Notes under the pieces: model-generated
What the model saw: the letters and a program-made list of their open reading frames with translations, nothing else
Databases searched by the model: none
What the model was told of the DNA's origin: nothing
Made by a program: the position numbers and the translations under genes
Assembly: GCA_020047885.1 (NCBI GenBank)
Contig: JAIFNF010000274.1
Span: 1 to 9,612, forward strand
DNA from: Gammaproteobacteria bacterium
Lineage (GTDB): Bacteria > Pseudomonadota > Gammaproteobacteria > Competibacterales > Competibacteraceae
Length of the DNA stretch: 9,612 nucleotides
Direction: 5' to 3'
Part shown: in pieces, positions 1 through 5,609 of the stretch
How positions within the stretch are numbered: position 1 is the first letter of the stretch
Layout: each line of letters opens with the position of its first letter

Positions 1-270
1 CTGACCGGGTTACGTCGGATTCATGGCTTGCTGAATCCGGGCGGGGTTTTGGTGGTGGAAACGGGCAATCCGTTTACTCGCAGTGATTTTTTGGTTTCCC
101 GTTTCACAATTGGCTACCGTAATCAGATCGATGAACCGTTCTCATGGGGATATGCTTCGCGTTCGTGGTTGGAGCGAAATTTAGCTGCAACTGATTATCA
201 GTTAGATCAGGTCGTTCGGTCGTCCGCGCTAGGTGGATTTTTTATTGCCTGTGCTTGCAAATGCGATTGA
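1..270 (+). CDS. Class I SAM-dependent methyltransferase, C-terminal fragment (5' end outside window)
   Basis: The frame is open from base 1 and ends at a TGA at 268-270, giving about 89 residues of the C-terminal end of a protein whose start lies to the left. It begins with a helix followed by LLNPGGVLVVETGNP, the usual motif III-type strand of Rossmann-fold class I methyltransferases (helix, 'L.PGG', then a hydrophobic beta strand). Later come an aromatic-rich segment (residues FSWGYASRSWLERN) and a final helix/strand of the kind that closes this fold. The SAM-binding glycine motif would lie in the missing part, so neither substrate nor subfamily can be named. A TTG at 28 is only an internal leucine codon, not the start. 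The gene is convergent with the next gene on the minus strand, so it is probably not part of that operon. Confidence 0.75.
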   Translation: MTGLRRIHGLLNPGGVLVVETGNPFTRSDFLVSRFTIGYRNQIDEPFSWGYASRSWLERNLAATDYQLDQVVRSSALGGFFIACACKCD

Positions 271-365
271 TCAGCTAAAGACTAAAACCTTAACGGGTTA
301 ATCCCACGGCGCTGCAAATATTTCCAAGAGCCCGGAATTTCTGGTCATTCAACCCATTATACCCA
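271..365. other. Short convergent intergenic spacer with a 9-bp tandem repeat
   Basis: This spacer lies between the 3' ends of the methyltransferase (plus) and the papain-like gene (minus). It contains a small palindrome, TTAAC-GG-GTTAA at 290-301, and a perfect tandem repeat of ACCCATTAT (352-360 and 361-369) that runs over the minus-strand stop codon. I see no strong GC-rich hairpin followed by a T run, so no intrinsic terminator can be called on either strand. Confidence 0.5.
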
Positions 366-869
366 TTATAGTCCTCTCTGACAATCTGATGGGACGACAC
401 GAAATACGCGTTTTGTGAAGTGATTGCTGCAATGATGATCCTTCGCGTTGACAGTCCGACCACTCGCGGGATCCAGTATTTGCGATCGGTGAAGAATCAC
501 GATATGGGAGCCGCAAACCCAGCCATTTTCATCCGGGTCATTGAGAATTGAGTCATCAACGGGCGAGTAATAGCTTAATGTGAACAGATCGTCCAATCGA
601 ATCAGCTCGGGAAGGTAAAATTGCAGCTTGCGGACATCGGTCGGACAATAAGCAAGTTTTAGTCCAAACCCCGATAACGCCAATGACCAGGAAGCTGGAT
701 CCTGCGTATTTATTCTTCCTTGAAATATCTCGGCAGTCTGGGCGGTGAGCATCGCAAGTACCGTTGAAACACAATGCGGACCACTCTGCTGGAGAGGATT
801 TATGTCTCGGCTACGATAAAAGCAATCGCCGTCAGTGGGCCACAATGTAGATGTATGGTTGTAAGGCAT
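366..869 (-). CDS. Papain/C39-like cysteine peptidase-fold protein (predicted)
   Basis: This is a 167-residue protein with no signal peptide or membrane segment. The best functional reading is a small papain-like (peptidase C39-like) fold. Gln27/Gln28 followed by SGPHC33VSTVLAML has the layout of an oxyanion-hole glutamine five to six residues before a nucleophilic cysteine that opens a hydrophobic helix. GSH122IVIL supplies a histidine at the start of a beta strand, and ILD133PASG supplies an aspartate on the next strand. Cys-His-Asp in that order and spacing is the family signature. The assignment rests on this motif pattern, not on recognising a named subfamily; it could instead be an inactive or transferase member. 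The ATG at 869 has a good ribosome binding site (AGAGGT at 886-881, 11 nt upstream) and the stop is TAA. It lies 77 bp downstream of the aspartic protease gene on the same strand, so the two are probably co-transcribed. Confidence 0.55.
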   Translation of the reverse strand: MPYNHTSTLWPTDGDCFYRSRDINPLQQSGPHCVSTVLAMLTAQTAEIFQGRINTQDPASWSLALSGFGLKLAYCPTDVRKLQFYLPELIRLDDLFTLSYYSPVDDSILNDPDENGWVCGSHIVILHRSQILDPASGRTVNAKDHHCSNHFTKRVFRVVPSDCQRGL

Positions 870-880
870 ATTTCACAAGC

Positions 881-886
881 ACCTCT
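881..886 (-). promoter_or_regulatory. Shine-Dalgarno site for the papain-like gene
   Basis: AGAGGT on the minus strand, 11 nt before the ATG at 869. It supports this start codon and independent translation of the second gene in the pair. Confidence 0.55.
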
Positions 887-907
887 GTGTAAAGTCGAAT
901 TTTACGT

Positions 908-930
908 CTTCACCGGACTGTCCAGTGAAG
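908..930 (-). repeat. 23-bp near-perfect palindrome (hairpin) between the two protease-like genes
   Basis: The arms are CTTCAC (908-913) and GTGAAG (925-930), continued inward by GGA (915-917) and TCC (921-923), with one C/A mismatch at 914/924 and a 3-nt loop CTG. In RNA this gives about nine pairs. It is not followed by a T run on either strand, so it does not look like an intrinsic terminator. An RNA processing or stability element, or a protein-binding site, inside the 77-bp intergenic gap is more likely. Confidence 0.5.
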
Positions 931-946
931 GCGATGGTTCGCAGTT

Positions 947-1630
947 TCATTTCCTTTGCCATGAAATCCTGTTTCGCGTCCAGGATATGGTGCAATCGAA
1001 GGTCTCCATGAGTTGAGTCCCAATTACGGCAGAAGAATCCGACATGTTCATTGCCATGCCCAGCATCATTTGAAGGCTACTCGGGAGAGTTCCATATTCG
1101 ATTTCGAGGGACTCATGATCCAGTGCGGTCATAATACGATAGGTTGGGGCGGTGAACTGGCCTACAAGCGGATAGAAGTCATTCTGTTGCCCAGTAGGGG
1201 ATTCTCTCTCAACAAGTTTTGGGTCTATATATGAAAGGTGCGCCCCGGTGTCAAAAAACGCTTTTGTTGATCGGTCTCGGATCGTCAACGGGAAGACAGG
1301 GATTCCCATCAGTGTCTCGAGTTCCGCTGATATGGGGCCGTCTGGAATATCATCGCCGACGTCCAGCAGACCGTCTCGCCATCGGAAACGGATAGTGTGT
1401 TGCGACAAGATATCGCAGCCGATGAGAAGGTCTATTTGGATGCCCGCTAGCTCACTCATCTTTTCGGGTGTTATGCCCATGATATTTGTTGGTGGACAAT
1501 GACGCTGATTGAGAAAGTCAAACGGCGCAGGCGACATGCTGGACGGCGAACCGGTATCAATGATGGCTCTGCTATTACCGATCAGTACCAGGAGGTGACC
1601 TCGTTGTTTCAGAATCGTCATGGTTTGCAT
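947..1630 (-). CDS. Two-lobed retropepsin-like aspartic protease (predicted, cytoplasmic)
   Basis: A 227-residue protein built from two similar halves. Lobe 1 has AIID25TGSPSS and ends in LLIGCDILSQHTIRFRW (68-84). Lobe 2 has AFFD127TGAHLS and ends in AVIGTQLMETFDCTISW (201-217). Each half therefore repeats the aspartic protease plan: catalytic D-T-G followed about 45-75 residues later by a hydrophobic-hydrophobic-G strand/helix. Retropepsins normally carry one such unit of about 100 residues and dimerise; pepsins carry two in one chain but are far longer. This protein has both aspartates in a chain only about twice the retropepsin size. No signal peptide or transmembrane segment is visible, so a cytosolic location is likely. 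The ATG at 1630 has an AGAGG site five bases upstream. It is the first gene of a probable two-gene operon with the papain-like gene. Activity is inferred from the motifs. Confidence 0.7.
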   Translation of the reverse strand: MQTMTILKQRGHLLVLIGNSRAIIDTGSPSSMSPAPFDFLNQRHCPPTNIMGITPEKMSELAGIQIDLLIGCDILSQHTIRFRWRDGLLDVGDDIPDGPISAELETLMGIPVFPLTIRDRSTKAFFDTGAHLSYIDPKLVERESPTGQQNDFYPLVGQFTAPTYRIMTALDHESLEIEYGTLPSSLQMMLGMAMNMSDSSAVIGTQLMETFDCTISWTRNRISWQRK

Positions 1631-1635
1631 GTTAT

Positions 1636-1640
1636 CCTCT
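1636..1640 (-). promoter_or_regulatory. Shine-Dalgarno site for the aspartic protease gene
   Basis: AGAGG on the minus strand, five bases before the ATG at 1630. It fixes the start and rules out the second ATG three codons further in. Confidence 0.6.
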
Positions 1641-1647
1641 TTTTACG

Positions 1648-1670
1648 GGTAGTCCTGAAAAAGTAGTGAT
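1648..1670. repeat. Direct repeat copy 1 (GGTAGTCCTG ... GTAGTGAT)
   Basis: GGTAGTCCTG (1648-1657), five A residues, then GTAGTGAT (1663-1670). The same 10-mer, followed by GTAGTGA seven bases later, recurs in the same orientation at 5144. The two copies roughly bracket the AT-rich helicase/amidoligase segment. This copy lies in the leader between the proposed promoter and the start of the aspartic protease gene. A 10-mer match alone is expected by chance in a window this long; the second matching word is what makes it notable. Confidence 0.3.
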
Positions 1671-1676
1671 GGAAAT

Positions 1677-1704
1677 GGTATATGATTTCAGTGGTAATTG
1701 ACAA
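1677..1704 (-). promoter_or_regulatory. Possible sigma-70-type promoter for the aspartic protease gene
   Basis: On the minus strand, TTGTCA (1704-1699; five of six matches to TTGACA) is followed after 16 bases by TATACC (1682-1677; four of six matches to TATAAT). It lies about 45 bases upstream of the ATG at 1630, in the 166-bp gap after the amidoligase ORF, so the two protease-like genes could be transcribed without the upstream genes. Read-through from upstream is equally possible, since no terminator is obvious. Confidence 0.35.
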
Positions 1705-1796
1705 AAGATGATTTCCACTCGCTACATGACGAAGCTCAGCCCGAACCGGCGATCATTCAGTTCTATGGTTAATCATTATCAAGTGGCTGCATAAAA

Positions 1797-2972
1797 TTAC
1801 AAGTCCGTCCGCCAAGAGTTTTGGTATTCAAGCCAAGAACGCAACTCTGATTGTGCCCGCCAAATTTCGACAACCTGCATTCTACGTCTGCGCAGCTTTG
1901 CAAGAAACTCATCAGCAGCGTCTGTGCCAACCGCAAGATATTTATCTGCAAGATCGATAACATCACCATTCGGTATAATAAACCCGCAGTCTGGTACTGG
2001 AGGAATGTTTTCACTGTGAGCGGCTGCCCATAAAATTTGCATCCATAGACTCAACCACAACAAGATTTTATCCGCTTCATGAGTGCCATTGTGCATCCGT
2101 ACTTCAACAGTATGAATATTCTCTAGCGGGCAAATATTGAATGTCACATAACGGGAATCATCCACACTACAGAGAGATAAAAGCTGATCTCGATTTTTTA
2201 CCTGCTCCAAATTTTGGTTTGAATAAAATCTGGAGACGGGTTGACAGTAGTAATTAGGGTTAGCAGGGTTGTAACCACCAGATTGATCAGGATACTCCAT
2301 CAATCGCGAAGGGCTGACCAGTGTTCCCAGTGCTGGCTCAAACAAGCGAGCTAATTCTATCGCTCGCCGAACTTCATCTACAGTACGTCCTAACCAGCCT
2401 AAATGAATATGTGTCCCAGTCCGGTAATTAACCTTAAGGCCGGTCTTTTTAATGCACTCTGTTAGTACTTCGCAAACAATAACTACTTCATTAAAACCAT
2501 CTTGATTTCGCAAAACACGACTGGTCACTTCCCACCCACAACTACGGTCAAATTTGACATTCCAAAAGCGCTTATCATCACCTTCGAGTTGGCTTGCCAC
2601 AGTTCCAGAAGGCAATTTGTTGTGAAGCGATTGCCGAAGTTGCTCAGCGATTTGAAACCACCAATCATTAGGCATAGTTTCGTCATCTAAATCAAAGTCT
2701 TTATGAGTAAATTCGAACTCAATACCAAAAGACTGATTATGGCGATAGCAAAGACCTCGAATCAATTCAGGTACTCCACTCGCGATCCAAGTTATAACGC
2801 CAGTCGAATCAAAAGCAATTTCTCCATCGTGAGGATGTTTTACAACTACACGAGAAGAATTTTCGTTACTTCCGAGGCAGCCATCAAAATAAGTCTTTGA
2901 CGTAATTAACTTAATGTCATGGCGCTGTAAATTATCAGTTTGGAAATTTATAGCGTCGGCAGCCACGCCCAA
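1797..2972 (-). CDS. Amidoligase-family protein (PF12224-like), probably the detached C-terminal part of the upstream helicase gene
   Basis: Residues about 82-310 carry the amidoligase pattern of the glutamine synthetase/GCS-like COOH-NH2 ligase fold: F82GIEFEF88 (metal/ATP-binding strand), D142RSCGWEVTS (second acidic strand), G186THIHLGW193 (paired histidines) and N279ICPL...TVE290VR292 (final charged strand). These enzymes are predicted to form amide or isopeptide bonds using ATP; this one's substrate is unknown. The ORF opens with a TTG directly after an in-frame TGA and has no ATG until residue 100, inside the domain. The only other usable candidate is TTG at 2765 (GGAG eight bases upstream), which would give about 322 residues. 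Residues 12-31, including TDNLQRH and KTYFDG, look like the tail that follows motif VI in SSL2-type helicases. The reading as a frameshifted fusion with the upstream ORF is therefore preferred. The C-terminal 50 residues are basic and helical. Base composition is AT-rich compared with clpB. Confidence 0.75.
   Translation of the reverse strand: MGVAADAINFQTDNLQRHDIKLITSKTYFDGCLGSNENSSRVVVKHPHDGEIAFDSTGVITWIASGVPELIRGLCYRHNQSFGIEFEFTHKDFDLDDETMPNDWWFQIAEQLRQSLHNKLPSGTVASQLEGDDKRFWNVKFDRSCGWEVTSRVLRNQDGFNEVVIVCEVLTECIKKTGLKVNYRTGTHIHLGWLGRTVDEVRRAIELARLFEPALGTLVSPSRLMEYPDQSGGYNPANPNYYCQPVSRFYSNQNLEQVKNRDQLLSLCSVDDSRYVTFNICPLENIHTVEVRMHNGTHEADKILLWLSLWMQILWAAAHSENIPPVPDCGFIIPNGDVIDLADKYLAVGTDAADEFLAKLRRRRMQVVEIWRAQSELRSWLEYQNSWRTDL
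2935..2972 (-). other. Overlap of helicase and amidoligase frames: probable frameshift or small deletion
   Basis: The helicase frame reads QMIGRGCRRYKFPN then TGA at 2937-2935. The amidoligase frame is blocked by TGA just upstream of 2972 and open from there on. Moving from one to the other needs a +1 change in register. In SSL2-type helicases a strand of about a dozen residues usually separates the motif VI arginines from the '(D/E)F(V/T)DN' segment, whereas only 13 nt separate CGA-CGC from ACT-GAT-AAT here. That fits loss of a short segment rather than a simple one-base slip. I see no obvious slippery heptamer, so programmed frameshifting is less likely than mutation or sequence error. Confidence 0.5.
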
Positions 2973-4899
2973 TCATTTGTGAAAATAATATATCGCTCGC
3001 GGTAGGACGACACATAAAAATTGTCCTAATATCTGGAATATCTACTCCGTGTGTCATTTGGGCTACATTAATCAAGACTTGGACTTGATTATTGAGAAAG
3101 GCTTGGATGGCTTCCTGTTGCCCGCCACGAGTCATCTGGCTGTGTACAACCCGTACAGCAACTCCACGTTTTTTAAATAAATCTCCGAGTTTATCAGCAT
3201 GGTTAATATTACAAGCGAACACGAGTGTCTTCCCATAACGTCGTGCATTTGCGCAGTAATGATTGACAATCAAATTATTCCGCCCTTGACTATCCCCCAG
3301 TTCACCGAGAGATGCGGAAGAAACGTCATCACCAATCATTCTTGGGGACCAATCGATATTAGTTCCAATGGTTTCTAGTTTGGGTTCAGCTAAAAATTCT
3401 TCAACTATTAATGCAGAAAAATTTTTACTGTATGCAATATAAGTGTTCGTACCATCCGGAGAACGTGGTGTAGCCGTTAGGCCAATAATTGGAATTTTGT
3501 GGCGTTTGCACCAGTTACGCAGACGCTGGCCCGTTTTCCCTTCAAGACCCCAATGAAATTCATCATAAACTACTAACTTTGGGCGATTTCTTTTTGTAAA
3601 GACACCTAATCGGCCTTTGCGGCCTGCAGTTTGTAAAGTAGAGTAAATAACAATTCCTAGACTGTCAGTTATTTCTCTTAAAGGATGCAGAAGCGCTCCG
3701 TCACCACCCAAACGGGTTATTGCATTAATATTCAGGTGAGCATGGCGTCTAATCAGATCGAGCGCCGCTTGATGAAGTAAGCGCCAATCTTTAGCAACCC
3801 AAAGAATGGGTTGCTGGCCTTGGTGAATTTTCTTAACAACAAAGTCATTAGCAATACGAGTTTTACCACCGCCAGTCGCTACATGAAGAACAATAGGACG
3901 TTCATAACTAAGTGCTTTTTCCAAAGCATCCATTGCGTCTTTTTGATATGGACGAGTCTCATGAAAATGGTGTTGCTCATACCTCAAATCGTTAAAAAAC
4001 TGATTCCTGTAACTTTCGCTACGATAGCTGTCCATTTCGTTAAGGCAATCATCATTAGTATCTTGGGGTGCATATTCCTCATCCTCATCTTTCTCTTCGG
4101 TATTTCCACCAAGGTAATTATCATAAAACCATTGAGGAATAATTTGAACAAATCTGTCCTGTTGAGTTTTATTTAATTCATTAATAGCATTAGCTATTGC
4201 TTCATAAAAAACATCATCAACAACATCCAATATATTTTCTTCAAAAGATGCGTTCTCGTTCCTGATTGCAACGGCAAGCCTATCAACCAAATCATCTTTA
4301 TATCCCGAACTAGCAAGACCAGCGCTGGAAAGTGCAGCTTTGAGTTCAATGACACGGAGAACTTGAAGAACGCTAACAAGAGCCTGTTTGCTGACCATTT
4401 CAGAAACCTCAAGGTTAGGGGAGAAAACAAAAAGTTCAAGATCATACTGCCCAAGTTGTGAAAAATAAATAAGACCCTCTCTACAAAACTTAAGCTGCGA
4501 TAAGATCCCAGTCATAGGGATATTATCTACTCGTACTGTCGCAAAAATATCCCTAGTCTTTACAGCAGCGAGCAATGCCTCAATCATCGATTTGGACAGT
4601 CCATGTCTCCTGAGTTCTGGGTTAATATAAATCCAGCCCAATTCAAAAATGAATCGTTCAGGGTCAAGTTGCGATACAGCGCGTTTAAATATATCTTGGC
4701 GATAACGAATATCAGGGTTTTTCAGCGCAGCGATCCCGACCAGTTCCGATCCCTCGTAGCCTAAAGCCAATAATTTGGCATGACGAATCCGCGCCTCAAG
4801 CCCATGCTCCATCACCTCGCCACCCAAACGCACCCGATCAGCGAACGCTTTTAGTTGTATTGAGGTGCATTCGTCTGGGGATTTGATCTGTATTTCCAT
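2935..4899 (-). CDS. GNAT acetyltransferase-SAP-DExH superfamily 2 helicase (C-terminally truncated)
   Basis: A 654-residue protein from ATG 4899. Residues 1-158 form a GNAT N-acetyltransferase domain; FELGWIYINPELRRHGLSKS (85-104) contains the acetyl-CoA pyrophosphate-binding motif. Residues about 176-212 match a SAP DNA-binding motif (VIELKAALSSAGL...GYKDDLVDRL). An acidic linker follows (268-284). The helicase occupies 315-650: RPYQKDA, Walker A ATGGGKT (341-347), DEFH (446-449), TAT (475-477), motif V THGVDIPD and motif VI QMIGRGCRR (641-649). It resembles COG1061/SSL2-type (XPB-like) DNA helicases. The protein ends five residues after motif VI, before the closing strand and helices of RecA lobe 2. 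An upstream TTG at 4947 would add 16 residues, but it lies in the probable promoter and outside the GNAT fold, so ATG is preferred. Likely roles are ATP-driven DNA remodelling and acetylation; targets are unknown. Confidence 0.8.
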   Translation of the reverse strand: MEIQIKSPDECTSIQLKAFADRVRLGGEVMEHGLEARIRHAKLLALGYEGSELVGIAALKNPDIRYRQDIFKRAVSQLDPERFIFELGWIYINPELRRHGLSKSMIEALLAAVKTRDIFATVRVDNIPMTGILSQLKFCREGLIYFSQLGQYDLELFVFSPNLEVSEMVSKQALVSVLQVLRVIELKAALSSAGLASSGYKDDLVDRLAVAIRNENASFEENILDVVDDVFYEAIANAINELNKTQQDRFVQIIPQWFYDNYLGGNTEEKDEDEEYAPQDTNDDCLNEMDSYRSESYRNQFFNDLRYEQHHFHETRPYQKDAMDALEKALSYERPIVLHVATGGGKTRIANDFVVKKIHQGQQPILWVAKDWRLLHQAALDLIRRHAHLNINAITRLGGDGALLHPLREITDSLGIVIYSTLQTAGRKGRLGVFTKRNRPKLVVYDEFHWGLEGKTGQRLRNWCKRHKIPIIGLTATPRSPDGTNTYIAYSKNFSALIVEEFLAEPKLETIGTNIDWSPRMIGDDVSSASLGELGDSQGRNNLIVNHYCANARRYGKTLVFACNINHADKLGDLFKKRGVAVRVVHSQMTRGGQQEAIQAFLNNQVQVLINVAQMTHGVDIPDIRTIFMCRPTASDILFSQMIGRGCRRYKFPN

Positions 4900-4918
4900 A
4901 TCTTGATGTATTAAATAG

Positions 4919-4947
4919 ATTTTATATTTAACAGTCGGGTTTCGCAA
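4919..4947 (-). promoter_or_regulatory. Possible sigma-70-type promoter for the GNAT-SAP-helicase gene
   Basis: On the minus strand, TTGCGA (4947-4942; four of six) and TAAAAT (4924-4919; five of six) are separated by 17 bases. The expected transcription start is about 10-15 bases before ATG 4899, giving a short leader with only a weak AAGA ribosome site. If correct, it excludes the TTG at 4947 as the translation start. Confidence 0.4.
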
Positions 4948-5143
4948 TTCACCACAAATCTTTAAATCGATTTATGGAACTGGCAATAAGACGATCCACT
5001 GGAATTAACTCCTAAATTCGAAGCTACCATACATCAAGCTTGCCCATCAGATTTGGCTTCACCCCTCGAAAAAATTTTTCCACTGCAACCGTAACTGTCG
5101 AGCTGCCCCTACGCTGATCAACCATCGGCTTTCCTCAATTTTT

Positions 5144-5167
5144 GGTAGTCCTGCAGATTTGTAGTGA
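5144..5167. repeat. Direct repeat copy 2 (GGTAGTCCTG ... GTAGTGA)
   Basis: GGTAGTCCTG (5144-5153) is identical to 1648-1657. Seven bases later comes GTAGTGA (5161-5167). A further AGTAGTGAT (5178-5186) also matches 1662-1670. Same orientation as copy 1, about 3.5 kb away. Confidence 0.3.
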
Positions 5168-5170
5168 ACC

Positions 5171-5194
5171 ATCACACAGTAGTGATAGTATTAT
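5171..5194 (+). promoter_or_regulatory. Possible autoregulatory operator and -10 element of the HipB-like gene
   Basis: The inverted repeat ATCAC (5171-5175), six bases, GTGAT (5182-5186) sits next to a TATTAT -10-like box (5189-5194), just ahead of ATG 5202. HipB-type regulators usually bind inverted repeats over their own promoter, so an operator here would be expected. The leader between the -10 box and the ATG is very short and no good -35 box is visible, so this is tentative. Confidence 0.3.
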
Positions 5195-5201
5195 AGCTTC
5201 T

Positions 5202-5579
5202 ATGGAACCTGATAAAAGCAACAAGAGTTCTCAAGAGAACTTTAAAACAAACCCGCTACCCGTCCCGCTGCCGGTTCGACGCGCCATCGAGAAATTGGGT
5301 GCTGACGTAGCCCTGGCCCGGCGGTGCCGACGCATCTCCCAAGCGTCGCTGGCCGAGCGTATTGGCGCATCGGTCTCAAGCGTGAAGCGGTTGGAGAACG
5401 GCGATTTACGAGTGCCCATTCACTTCATCGCCCGGGCGCTCCACGTCTTTGGCGAAATTGAACGACTCGCGAACCTGCTGGATACTGCGGAGGATGCCAT
5501 TGGCCTCGCGCTGATGGATGACCAACTCCCGCAACGTATCCGCACCCGGAAACTAACGCCTGACGCGGGGGCGTTGTGA
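5202..5579 (+). CDS. HipB-like XRE-family helix-turn-helix regulator, no HipA partner visible
   Basis: A 125-residue protein from ATG 5202. Residues 32-85 form an XRE/Cro-type helix-turn-helix: LGADVALARRCRRISQASLA, then ERIGASVSSVKRLENGD as turn and recognition helix. The tail EIERLANLLDTAEDAIGLAL...QLPQRIRTRK (85-117) is the pattern I associate with XRE antitoxins encoded just upstream of HipA-type serine/threonine kinase toxins. Such genes normally overlap or abut hipA. Here the next sequence is the convergent WYL gene 30 bp away, and no HipA-like sequence is present on either strand. It is therefore an orphan antitoxin-like regulator, perhaps a remnant of a toxin-antitoxin pair or a recruited repressor. 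The first 20 residues are polar and probably disordered. No clear ribosome binding site is visible; an in-frame TTG at 5142 is a less likely start. Confidence 0.7.
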   Translation: MEPDKSNKSSQENFKTNPLPVPLPVRRAIEKLGADVALARRCRRISQASLAERIGASVSSVKRLENGDLRVPIHFIARALHVFGEIERLANLLDTAEDAIGLALMDDQLPQRIRTRKLTPDAGAL

Positions 5580-5609
5580 AGCCCAGCACGCCACCCGGCG
5601 ATGGCTCGG

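Larger units (their letters stand above)
4948..5201. other. Divergent intergenic region with an A/T tract and operator-like repeats
   Basis: About 250 bases between the divergent helicase (minus) and HipB-like (plus) genes, with no convincing gene in either strand. It holds an A6T5 tract (5069-5079) of the kind that bends DNA, and a cluster of GTAGTGA words and an ATCAC/GTGAT inverted repeat close to the HipB-like start. A TTG-initiated extension of the HipB-like ORF back to 5142 is open, but the extra residues look non-coding. Confidence 0.5.

Noticed and set aside
774..1502. Three short plus-strand ORFs opposite the protease-like genes
   Set aside because: No domain content; the minus-strand frames have good ribosome sites and matching catalytic motifs.
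3811..4176. Plus-strand ORF with hydrophobic stretches opposite the helicase gene
   Set aside because: The apparent membrane segments come from the complement of the helicase, SAP linker and acidic region; no ribosome binding site or family match.
4900..4947. TTG-initiated N-terminal extension of the GNAT-SAP-helicase
   Set aside because: It coincides with promoter-like boxes and adds residues outside the GNAT fold; the ATG at 4899 directly precedes the domain.
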